Below the pieces are notes generated by a model that worked only from the letters and a program-made list of their open reading frames with translations, was not told the DNA's origin and ran no database searches. Positions 1 to 5,986 of a DNA stretch of 5,986 bases are shown here, one piece after another (positions within the stretch are counted from its first letter, which is position 1; each line of letters begins with the position of its first letter). Position numbers and translations under genes: made by a program. The stretch is from contig JADKBB010000056.1 of assembly GCA_016715195.1 (NCBI GenBank), forward strand, positions 1 to 5,986. Reading direction: 5' to 3'. Source of the stretch: Candidatus Villigracilis proximus. Lineage in GTDB: Bacteria; Chloroflexota; Anaerolineae; Anaerolineales; Villigracilaceae.

Positions 1-400
1 AACACTCCAAGCTGAACCTGCTCTCTTGGCTCGACGCCGTGCTCGTGAACGGTCGCACCACCTGGACCCCGTCGCCGGTGCGCCCTGACCTGCGCCCGCT
101 CATGGGGTGCTCCTCGCCGTTCACGCCTTTGTGCCCGTGGCGGCCCTGCACGCGGGCCTCGTCGCGGTGGATCACCCGCTTAGCCGAACCGCGCCGTTCC
201 AGCGCCGCCGCGCCGAGGTCTTGGCCTCAAACCAGCGCGGCGTCGACGTGCTCAAGCGCCTCGCCGAGCCCACGGCGATCGGCGAGCGGCTCATCAACGA
301 GCTGTTTGTGCTCCATTTTGCCCTCTGTGACCTATCTCCCGCAGACCATCCCCCCGCAGAGCTGAGCGAGGGCGTCCTGGAGGGCCCGAGCATGGGGTGA
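1..400 (+). CDS. Unrecognised protein, C-terminal part (5' end outside window)
   Basis: Open reading runs from the left edge in frame 3 (begins HSKLNLLSWLDAV) to about position 104, then continues in frame 2 (VLLAVHAFVPVAALHAG) to a TGA at 398-400. The break lies in the GGGG run at 104-107. Restoring one G gives MGVLLAVHAF without interruption, so I read one gene with a sequencing-type deletion. About 132 residues are visible. They include a hydrophobic stretch (LLAVHAFVPVAALHAGLVAV) and a Leu-rich helix-like segment (GERLINELFVLHFALCDL). I recognise no family or catalytic motif. The stop overlaps the start of the halogenase-like gene by four bases, which implies co-transcription and coupled translation, so it may supply a partner or accessory function to that enzyme. 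That role is inference from position only. Confidence 0.6.
379..399 (+). promoter_or_regulatory. Ribosome binding site and GTGA stop/start overlap before the halogenase-like gene
   Basis: A GGAGGG run at 379-384 precedes two candidate starts. ATG at 392 has ideal spacing (7 nt) but runs into TGA after two codons. GTG at 397 opens the reading frame MTKPFVVIGGGPGG and overlaps the upstream TGA as GTGA, with about 12 nt spacing. I prefer the GTG, with coupling to the upstream gene compensating for the loose spacing. If the GGGG run at 394-397 has lost a G, the ATG would be in frame (MGVTKPFVV), but the upstream gene would then lose its stop and be fused to the enzyme. Confidence 0.5.
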
Positions 401-1703
401 CCAAGCCGTTTGTTGTCATCGGAGGCGGCCCCGGCGGGCCTGCGCCGCCGCGCTGCTCGCTGGGCAAGGCGCGCCGGTCGTGGTGATCGAGAAGGACCAG
501 TTCCCTCGGCACCACGTCGGCGAGTCCTTGCAGCCCGCGACCTTCACCATGCTCGATCGCCACCTCGGCCTGGGGCCCACCCTCGCCGCCCAAGGCTTCG
601 CCCGCAAATACGGCGCGGTCTATGTCTGGGGCGAGAACCGCGACCCCTGGACGGTGCTGTTTGATCAGCGCTTAGAACAAGACCTGCCCAGCCTCGACGA
701 GGCCGGCCCTCTGGGCGGCGGCTACGAGCACGCCTGGCAGGTTGAGCGCGCTCGTTTTGATGAGATCCTCCTCACCGAGGCCGCCCGCCGTGGCGCGGAC
801 GTACGTTTTGGCGGTGAGGTGGAGTCCGTCACCTTCGACGGGAGCGCGCCGCCGGGGTGCGCCTGCGCTCGGCGAACACATCGAGGCCGAGGCCGTCATC
901 GACGCCAGCGGCCAGCGCGGTGTCATCGGCAAACAGCTCGACCTGCGCCGCGTCGTCGATGACATGCGCTGCGTGGCGACCTACGCCTATTACGACAACA
1001 TGGCCGGGGTGCCTGGCCCGCTCTCCCGCCATGTGCAGTGGGTGGTGTCCATCGACGACGGCTGGTGCTGGTTCATCCCGGTGAGCCCCACCCGCACGAG
1101 CGTCGGCGTCGTGAGCCGCCAGAAGGGCCTGATGGCGCTGGGCGACTTTGAAGAGGCCCTCCGCGCCGCCGGCTTCCCTTTAGACGGCGCCACCGCCTCG
1201 CCGGGGCGGGCCAAGACGGCCTCCGCTTCGCCCGGGACTGGTCGTTCACCTCCAGCCGCTTCGCTGGGCCGGGCTGGTGGCTCGTCGGCGACGCCGCCTG
1301 TTTTGTGGATCCGATCCTCTCGGGCGGCGTTGACTTCGCCATCCGCAGCGGCTTCCGCGCCGGCCTCGCCGCGCTGCGGGTGAGCGTCGGGGATGAGGCC
1401 GAGACAACGGCCGCCGAGGCCTACGACGAGCAGTTCCGCCGGGAGTACAAGGCCTATCTGCGCCTCGCCCGATATTGGTACGGCAACAACCGCACCGTCG
1501 GCGGCCTGTTCTGGGAGGCCCACCGGGAGATCCCGCCCCACGCCGCGCTCACGCCGCTCCGCGCCTTCGTCTACCTCACCACCGGGCGCTACGCCGCCGA
1601 GCGCCACCTTCGGGTGTTCCAAGAGTGGCAAGAGAAGAAGATGTTTCGCCAGCTCGGCGTAGACGCCGAGGCCCTGCGGCGGGCCCGGGCGACGGAGATC
1701 TGA
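397..1703 (+). CDS. FAD-dependent halogenase-like oxidoreductase (carrier-protein/phenol halogenase type), frameshifted in this read
   Basis: Reconstructed protein of about 435 residues, within the usual size range of flavin-dependent halogenases. It opens with an FAD-binding Rossmann motif GGGPGG (residues 9-14), followed by FPRHHVGESLQP, the GES segment typical of this family. Lys71 in RKYGAVYVWG (codon 606-608) aligns, from memory, with the catalytic lysine of CndH-type halogenases. The hallmark WxWxIP is present as GWCWFIP (1060-1080). Near the C-terminus GWWLVGDAACFVDPILSGGV gives the second FAD-contact GD motif and the family's DP..S.GV loop. Family enzymes use FADH2 from a partner reductase, O2 and halide to halogenate aromatic or carrier-bound substrates in the cytoplasm; no reductase gene is visible here. 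Frame changes occur near 439-440 (one base lost after GPGG), about 840-842 (GGG run), about 870 and about 1200; motifs continue after each. The Cys in WCWFIP and GG in place of the usual SSG are deviations. The substrate cannot be read from sequence, and a non-halogenating monooxygenase remains possible. Confidence 0.83.
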
Positions 1704-2581
1704 GGCGCTCGAGGTCGTTGAGCTCTCGGATCAGGGGCGCTCAGCGTCGTGATCACGGCGACCCCTCGGGGCACGACGACCTCTTCAGGCACCCAGGGCC
1801 CCGACGGTGACGCGGGTCTGGGGCAGGCCGCGCGTAGCGTGGTGATGTACTGCTCAAGGGCCGCACGTTGGGCGGGCATCGTCACGGAGATCAGCACCAG
1901 GCGGGGCGCGACGTGGGGCGCGGTGTCGCAGAGGTCTTTGAGCGGCAGATCGGCGCCGAGGTAACGCACACGGTAGCCGGTGAGGGCGAGGCGCACGGCG
2001 AGGCTCAACAAGGCCAGCTCGTGGCGCTCGCCGGGGTAGGTCGCGCAGATCGCCGTGGGGCCGTCTTTGGGGCCGTAGCCCACGGAGACGAGCATCGAGG
2101 CGAGCTGCTCCCGGCAGAACTCTGAGGCGAAGTGCTCTTGGGCGACGCTGAGGCTGCCCTCGGACCACCGCGCGCCGATCTCGCGCAAGAGCGGCATAAA
2201 GATCTGCTCAATCCGCTGGAGGAACGACAGCCCCACGAGGCGCTCGTTCAGCGTCGTCGCGGTGTTGAGGTCGAAGCGGGTGAGCGCCTCCAGAAGCTCT
2301 TGTTGGAGCTGCACGAGGCCGCCAGACTCGCCGCTGGACGGGGTGACGACCAGGGTGGGCGCCCCGGCGTCATGGGTGAGGGAGATCGCCTCGCTGATCT
2401 TGTAGCCGTCTTCGACGAGGCGCTTGATTCGGCGCAGGCGCTCGACGTCGGCGTCGGTGTACTCCCGATAGCCGTTGTCAGCGCGCTCTGGCACAACGAA
2501 GCTGTAGCGTCGCTCCCACGCGAGGAGCGTACCTTTGGAGATGCCGACGAGCTCGGCGACGGTCTTGATGCGGTATCCCAC
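1589..2581 (-). CDS. MerR-family transcriptional regulator with cobalamin (B12)-binding domain, CarH/LitR-like
   Basis: N-terminal MerR helix-turn-helix (residues about 1-70: YRIKTVAELVGISKGTLLAW, then RRY, GYREYTDADVERL). A helical B12-cap region follows with W139-x9-E149-H150 (W at 2165-2167, EH at 2132-2137), the Wx9EH signature of CarH photoreceptors. Next is a Rossmann B12 domain with GERHELAL, where H187 (2021-2023) is the expected lower cobalt ligand, then the YLGADLP and ISVTMP strands. Known relatives bind adenosylcobalamin, repress in the dark and release DNA in light; here that is inference. I chose GTG at 2581 because GGAGA lies 10 nt upstream and the residue numbers then fall close to those of CarH; GTG at 2632 is a longer alternative. 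The C-terminus is disturbed: LPQTRVTVGAL (about 1799-1832) and LIRELNDLERL (after the GGGG at 1734-1737) appear in other frames. The true stop is uncertain; raw stops at 1589 or 1576 overlap the convergent halogenase gene by over 100 bases. Confidence 0.9.
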   Translation of the reverse strand: MGYRIKTVAELVGISKGTLLAWERRYSFVVPERADNGYREYTDADVERLRRIKRLVEDGYKISEAISLTHDAGAPTLVVTPSSGESGGLVQLQQELLEALTRFDLNTATTLNERLVGLSFLQRIEQIFMPLLREIGARWSEGSLSVAQEHFASEFCREQLASMLVSVGYGPKDGPTAICATYPGERHELALLSLAVRLALTGYRVRYLGADLPLKDLCDTAPHVAPRLVLISVTMPAQRAALEQYITTLRAACPRPASPSGPWVPEEVVVPRGVAVITTLSAPDPRAQRPRAPQISVARARRRASASTPSWRNIFFSCHSWNTRRWRSAA

Positions 2582-2684
2582 GCGGGTTGATTCTCCAGGC
2601 CGCAGGCTGGAGGGGCGGCCCAAACTCACCACCTAGCATCACCGGTGGGGACGAATCACCACAGAGTCATGTGCGATTTACCGA

Positions 2685-2708
2685 ATATGTGGTATTTATA
2701 CTAAATAT
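2685..2708. repeat. Imperfect 24-base palindrome, candidate operator
   Basis: The two 12-base halves are centred between 2696 and 2697, with nine of twelve positions complementary. Outer arms are ATAT (2685-2688) and ATAT (2705-2708); inner arms are GTAT (2692-2695) and ATAC (2698-2701) around TT. It overlaps the candidate TATACT -10 box and lies upstream of the MerR start. MerR-family dimers often bind such pseudo-palindromes inside promoters; assignment to this regulator is inference. AT-rich sequence produces weak palindromes by chance, so confidence is limited. Confidence 0.4.
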
Positions 2709-2716
2709 GCACACTG

Positions 2717-2743
2717 TTTGTAGATTTTGTGATTATCCTTTGT
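2717..2743 (+). repeat. Three TTTGT motifs, possible tandem regulator sites
   Basis: TTTGT occurs at 2717-2721, 2726-2730 and 2739-2743, each followed within a few bases by AT. The outer two are 22 bases apart, the middle one 9 bases after the first. CarH-type regulators are known to bind tandem repeats of about 11 bp near the -35 region, which makes this cluster a plausible site, but the spacing is irregular and chance is possible in AT-rich DNA. Confidence 0.25.
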
Positions 2744-2855
2744 TTATGGACCAACGTGCAAAGCTGATCGAGGTCAGAATACGGGGTACCTCGGACGAAA
2801 CGCGGCCAGCCTGATCCCCGACAGAGCGAGAATCCACAACAGACCTGCAATCTTT

Positions 2856-2867
2856 GGAGTGCACATG
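2856..2867 (+). promoter_or_regulatory. Ribosome binding site deciding the 2865 start
   Basis: GGAG at 2856-2859 is followed by a five-base spacer (TGCAC) and ATG at 2865. The in-frame GTG at 2859 overlaps the GGAG itself and is therefore an unlikely start. Confidence 0.6.
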
Positions 2868-3524
2868 GACAGGCCCTTCTCACAATGGACCGGTCGCCAG
2901 AGCTCTTCGATGGTCGGGGCCAAGCTTGAGGCTTGGCAGCAGGACTGCTGGGTGCTCAGCGAGCAGGATCTCGGGGCGGGGCAACGCCGGGTGCGTGTGG
3001 TGGAGCCTGGGACGGCTCCGCCGCTCCATTCGCCCGGCCCGCCGCCCGTCGGCCATGAGGTCACCGCCGCGGATGAAGACGAGCTCTCTTTGCTCGCCGT
3101 GCTCGTGCGGCTCGGCGGCGCCGCCCGCGCCCCGCGCCCACGCCTGCCCGTCGCCGCGGACTCGGCGCAGGCGCTCTTGCCCGTGGTGCAGGCCTTGGTG
3201 AGCGGAACCACCGACGGCTTTAGCCTCTGGTGGCTCCGTGAGGCCCAGCGGGTGCTTCGCGCCGCCGAGGCCAAACAGCGCGCGGGCTCCACCGTCGTGC
3301 CGATCCGCGCGGCCAGCGCCAGCCCCGACCCGATCTTTCACCACCTCGGCGAGACCCGCCGGTCCATCGCCCGCGCCGTGGTGGAGGGCCTCCTGCGCCC
3401 CGCACGAGAGGGCCTTTGAGGTGATGTGCGGCCCCGTCACCAACGCGGTCTTTGAGCTGATGGATCCGAGCCACGCCCAGCGCCGCGCGCAGCCCGCCGA
3501 GGGGCTCTGCGGGCCGTGTCGTAG
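2865..3524 (+). CDS. Unrecognised cytoplasmic protein, divergent from the B12-MerR regulator
   Basis: Reconstructed as about 220 residues starting MDRPFSQWTGRQSS. It has no signal peptide or membrane segment. The middle contains an acidic segment (TAADEDELSLLAVLVRLGG), then SGTTDGFSLWWLREAQRVLR and a probable helix rich in Ala, Glu and Arg. After LGETRRSIARAVVEGLLRP the raw frame ends at TGA (3417-3419). Dropping one C from the CCCC at 3398-3401 continues it as HERAFEVMCGPVTNAVFELM. Restoring one G to the GGGG at 3501-3504 then ends it as PAEGALRAVS with TAG at 3522-3524. The conserved-looking RRSIARAVVEGLLRPHERAFEVMCGPVTNAVFEL block is the best query for homologues. I know no family for it. 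Divergent placement from the regulator suggests it may belong to that regulon. The overlapping Arg/Gly-rich reverse-strand frame looks like an antisense shadow. Confidence 0.6.
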
Positions 3525-5019
3525 GCGAGGCCCGTGGTCTCGGCGTCGCCGAGCACATGCAGGGTGAGCCCGATGAGCGCGGCGTCGTGCAGGCTGCCGT
3601 CTCCGGCGTCGTTGGGCGACGGCCTCGGCGCGAGCCCTCGGGCGGAGATCGACGCCCCGCTCACCACCAGCGCCGCGGCCTCGGGCTCCGCCGAGCGCCC
3701 GTTCTGGGTGAAGCGGAGCGCCGTCGGCAGGCTGTCGTCCGTGGGGGCCATGCCACCTTCGCCGAGCAAGATCCGCTGGCGCCGGGCAGCTCAACCAGCG
3801 CCCGAAACAGGAGCGACTGGTTCTCGCCGCGGTAGTCGCTCGCGTGGGCGTCCATGAAGCCGACGGCGTCGGGCAGAAGCGGCGGTGATGTGCCCGCGCT
3901 GAGCTTCGTAGGGCGCGCGCAGGGCGACCCAGGCCAGGCGCTCCTCATCGCCGGTCTCATCCCCCGCACGACCCAGGCCGAGAGGTCACCCTCCGGCGTG
4001 GTGGCCTCGCCGTCCCAGGCCACGGCCTCGGCGTCGGGGCCGAGCACGACCTCCCAGCCTCCAGATCAAACCCCAGCCCTCGGTGAGCAGGTCGAGCTGC
4101 AGGCCGGTCCAGGTGAGCGGGGCGCCCGCCCCCTCCGCCGCAGGTTGGCGGCGTCGATGGGGTCTACGACGGCCACGGAGCCCTCACCGATCACCCAGGC
4201 CACGCCGTCGATCACGAGCACGCCCGTCTGCTGCTCCAGGCCGAGGCCCACAAGCGAAGGCGGCGCGCCCTCGTCTACGGCGGCGGCGAGGCAGGCGACG
4301 AGGGCGCCCCAGGCGGCCTCGCTCGGTGAAGTGGGTCTCGACCAGGCCCCCGGGGAGCAGGCCCAAGGCGTCGGCCTTGATGCCCGAGCTGCCGTCGAGA
4401 TCGGTCAACAAGGTCGAGCGGCCATCGGCGAGCAGCTCCTCGGAGGTGGAGTCCCGGCCCCGGCCAAGGCCCAGGCGCCCAAGATCATCGCCCTGGCGCT
4501 CGTGCCGCCCACGGCCAGGCGCTCCCTCCCGGTGGCGTCGCCGGAGCTCATCGGCGAAGGGTCCACCCGCCAAAAGATCGTAGTAGACCGACTGGTCTCC
4601 TCCTTTGAAGAACACCCCGTCAACGTCACTGAGCGCCTCCAGCAGGGCGTCTACGGCGTCTTCGTCCCCGAGGGTCCAGTTGAAGGCCTCATCGGCGCCG
4701 AGCCACTCAAAGTACTCCGGCAGCCACTCCGTCTCTTCAGACGCCGAGAGGATGGCCACCCGCAGCAGGCCGTCGCCGCTGACGTCACCCGCGCCCAGCA
4801 GGCCGCCGTAGAGCTGGGCGCTCCAGGCCTCGGCCTCGCCGACCTCGGCCTCGGATCCACCGCCCGCCAAGGCCAACGCGCCGCGACCGGAGACCGCGGA
4901 GTCCTCCTGGGCTCCTCCGCGCCTTTGCAGCCGAGGACATTGCCTGCCGCCGACCCACAGAACGATCAGGCAGGGGAGAGAACTCCGACTCGCCGTGAAA
5001 CCCGAGGTAGTTCTTCCAC
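3437..5019 (-). CDS. Cyanophycinase-like lipoprotein (peptidase S51 family) with long C-terminal extension, frameshifted in this read
   Basis: Reconstructed protein of about 525 residues. GTG at 5019 opens VEELPRVSRRVGVL, a basic n-region followed by SPCLIVLWVGG and, after a shift, AGNVLGC: a lipoprotein signal with lipobox VLGC, so export and lipid anchoring are likely. The S51 fold follows: ALALAGGGSE, VAILSAS, EYFEWLGADEAF, DGVFFKGGDQSVYY, then GGTSARAMIL with the nucleophile Ser (codon 4498-4500), ETHFTERGRLG with the His, and GLGLEQQTGVLV with the acidic residue. Family members are serine hydrolases that cut cyanophycin or beta-linked/dipeptide substrates. The nucleophile motif has Arg (4492-4494) where GTSAGA has Gly, and DQHF is replaced by ETHF, so cyanophycin is probably not the substrate. 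From about 4140 to 3540 an extra domain of some 200 residues follows (EVVLGPDAEAVAWDGEA, VGFMDAHASDYRGENQSLLF, LGEGGMAPTDDSLPTALRF), which I do not recognise. At least eight frame changes occur. The 3' end is unresolved; the raw stop at 3437 overlaps the convergent gene. Confidence 0.78.
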
Positions 5020-5986
5020 ACACCCTCACAGATGTCGGTGAAGCGGCAGGTGCGGCACTTGTCCATGTGGTGCTTGAGGTCAAAACGTTTGCGGTCTTGC
5101 CAGTTGAAGCGGGCGCGGCCCTCATCCACCTTGGCGATGCCGTACTCGGCGCCAGGGCCCAAGGCCCGAATCGAGCAGTCGGTGTCGAGATCCCAATACT
5201 CGCCCAAGACCTTCTTGCACAGGCGCTGGTTGGCGAGGAGCTCCGTGGGCAGCACACAGAGGGGGAAGCCCCCGAAGGTGAAGCTCTTCTTAAAGTGCAG
5301 CTCGTTGAGCAAGATCGCCTTCATCAGCACCGGTACGACGTCGGTGTAGCGGGGGGTGAGCTCGGGATCCTCCTCGGCATAGCCCTCGGCGCGGATGAAG
5401 TTGGCCCGTACGTCGTCGAGGCCGATGTCTTCGTAGAAGAAGCGCAGCATCCTCGGCAGGTGTTTGTAGTTCCAGCCGTTCACGACGATGTTCACCGAGA
5501 CGTTGTCCGCGAGGCGCCGGCGTCCCGCGCCTTCACCAACAAGCGCAGCGCGGCGACCTTCTTTCAAAGTTGCCCGGCACCCGGGTGAGCTTGTCCTCTA
5601 AGGGCCCGGTGTGGCCGTGCATCGAGACGGTCACCAGGTGAGCCCGGCGTTGAGCAGGCGCTTTCGGTAGTGCTCCAAGCGTAACTTCGTGGCGTTCGTC
5701 GCGATGGTGATGCGGTGAAGCCGATGTCCCGGGCGTGGCTGATGGCCTCGGGGAGCCAAGGGCAGGTCGTGGGCTCGCCGCCCAAAAACCCCAAGGAGCG
5801 GTGCCCAGACTCATACCAGCGTGAGATCTCGGCCTTCATCGCCGGAAGCGGCATGTAGCTGCGGTCTTCTTGTTTGGGCAGGCCGTCGAGGCAGAACACG
5901 CAGCGGTTGTTGCAGGCCTTGCCGACGTTGAGCTCGATGTTTTTGCGCAGGTCCCGGGTGCGGTCCTCGGCGGGTTGGGCGCAGGG
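4966..5986 (-). CDS. Radical SAM enzyme with SPASM/twitch-like C-terminus (N-terminus outside window)
   Basis: About 340 residues are visible after reconstruction. The CxxxCxxC cluster motif is present as CNNRCVFC (5891-5914); it ligates the 4Fe-4S cluster that cleaves S-adenosylmethionine. LGFLGGEPTTCPWL (GGEPT at 5768-5782) is the SAM-binding GGE motif. TVSMHGHTGPLEDKLTRVPG and VNIVVNGWNYKHLPRML match later barrel strands. The C-terminal region carries GGFPLCVLP, DCSIRALGPGAEYG and CRTCRFTDICEG (5028-5057), a C-x2-C-x5-C pattern as in SPASM/twitch auxiliary-cluster domains; the last C-x3-C step of a full SPASM is not seen. Such enzymes often modify peptides or proteins, but the substrate is unknown here. 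Frame changes lie near 5720, 5643, 5567 and 5515. At the 3' end, one missing C in the CCCC run (GGGG at 4973-4976 on +) gives an ending SEFSPPA and TGA at 4966-4968, overlapping the lipoprotein start by about 50 bases. Confidence 0.85.

Larger units (their letters stand above)
2582..2864. promoter_or_regulatory. AT-rich divergent intergenic control region
   Basis: This 283-base gap separates the B12-MerR gene (-) from the unrecognised gene at 2865 (+). About 2675-2750 is sharply richer in A and T than the rest of the window. Candidate promoter elements are weak. On + there is TTTACC (2677-2682) and TATACT (2697-2702), with a short 14-base spacer. On - there is TTGCAC (2756-2761) and GATAAT (2732-2737), with an 18-base spacer. 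A short ATG ORF from 2745 (22 codons, MDQRAKLIEV) has no supporting evidence. The divergent arrangement with a MerR-type regulator is the usual place for an autoregulatory operator, so both genes may be controlled from here. Confidence 0.6.

Noticed and set aside
392..400. Fusion of the upstream gene with the halogenase-like gene through a restored G in the GGGG run
   Set aside because: It would remove the only stop of the upstream gene, and the GTGA overlap explains the junction without a correction.
990..1631. Reverse-strand ORF of 213 codons
   Set aside because: It is antisense to the halogenase-like gene including the WxWxIP motif and shows no features of its own.
1704..1740. Terminator between the convergent genes
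   Set aside because: I found no stable hairpin followed by a T run; the genes appear to overlap here.
2745..2815. Small ORF MDQRAKLIEV of 22 codons in the intergenic gap
   Set aside because: There is no convincing ribosome binding site, and nothing suggests it is more than chance.
2880..3794. Long reverse-strand ORF of 304 codons
   Set aside because: It is Arg/Gly/Ala-rich with no motif and lies antisense to two better-supported genes; the pattern is that of a GC-rich shadow frame.
3854..5041. Forward-strand ORF of 395 codons
   Set aside because: It is antisense to the S51 lipoprotein gene, where clear family motifs are read on the reverse strand. Its length reflects high GC.
4995..5588. 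Forward-strand ORF of 197 codons
   Set aside because: It mirrors the radical SAM coding strand, which carries the C-x2-C-x5-C motif and typical strand segments.
1..5986. Treating the genes as true pseudogenes
   Set aside because: All genes on both strands are affected by single-base shifts, often in homopolymers, while motif residues are preserved; sequence error is more economical.

Overview
The window is GC-rich DNA that is coding almost throughout. It has six protein genes and one short AT-rich regulatory gap. Codon use, the gene types (a CarH/LitR-like B12 regulator, a flavin halogenase-like enzyme, a radical SAM enzyme and a secreted lipoprotein hydrolase) and the Arg/Ala-rich antisense ORFs suggest a high-GC bacterium, perhaps of the Myxococcota/Deltaproteobacteria type. 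That placement is inference; no rRNA or marker gene is present. No tRNA, rRNA, CRISPR, insertion sequence or clear terminator was seen.

Layout. 1-400 (+): 3' end of an unrecognised gene whose TGA overlaps the next start (GTGA). 397-1703 (+): FAD-dependent halogenase-like oxidoreductase. About 1589-2581 (-): MerR-family regulator with a cobalamin-binding domain, convergent with the halogenase and overlapping its 3' end. 2582-2864: AT-rich divergent control region with an imperfect palindrome and spaced TTTGT motifs. 2865-3524 (+): unrecognised protein transcribed away from the regulator. About 3437-5019 (-): cyanophycinase-like (peptidase S51) lipoprotein with a long C-terminal extension. 4966-5986 (-): radical SAM enzyme with a Cys-rich C-terminus, cut by the window edge. 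The radical SAM gene and the lipoprotein gene overlap and look like one operon.

The main caveat is sequence quality. Almost every gene is broken by one or more single-base frameshifts, many at runs of G or C. Recognisable protein continues on both sides of each break, and catalytic motifs survive. Raw ORFs are therefore fragments; the genes are described here as reconstructed across the shifts, and exact lengths and some stop codons are approximate. Sequencing or assembly error explains this better than decay of six neighbouring genes at once.

Functionally, the left half reads as a small halogenase/oxidoreductase unit beside a possible light- or B12-responsive repressor. The right half reads as a radical SAM enzyme coupled to an exported S51 hydrolase. 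Nothing in the sequence proves that the two halves work together.
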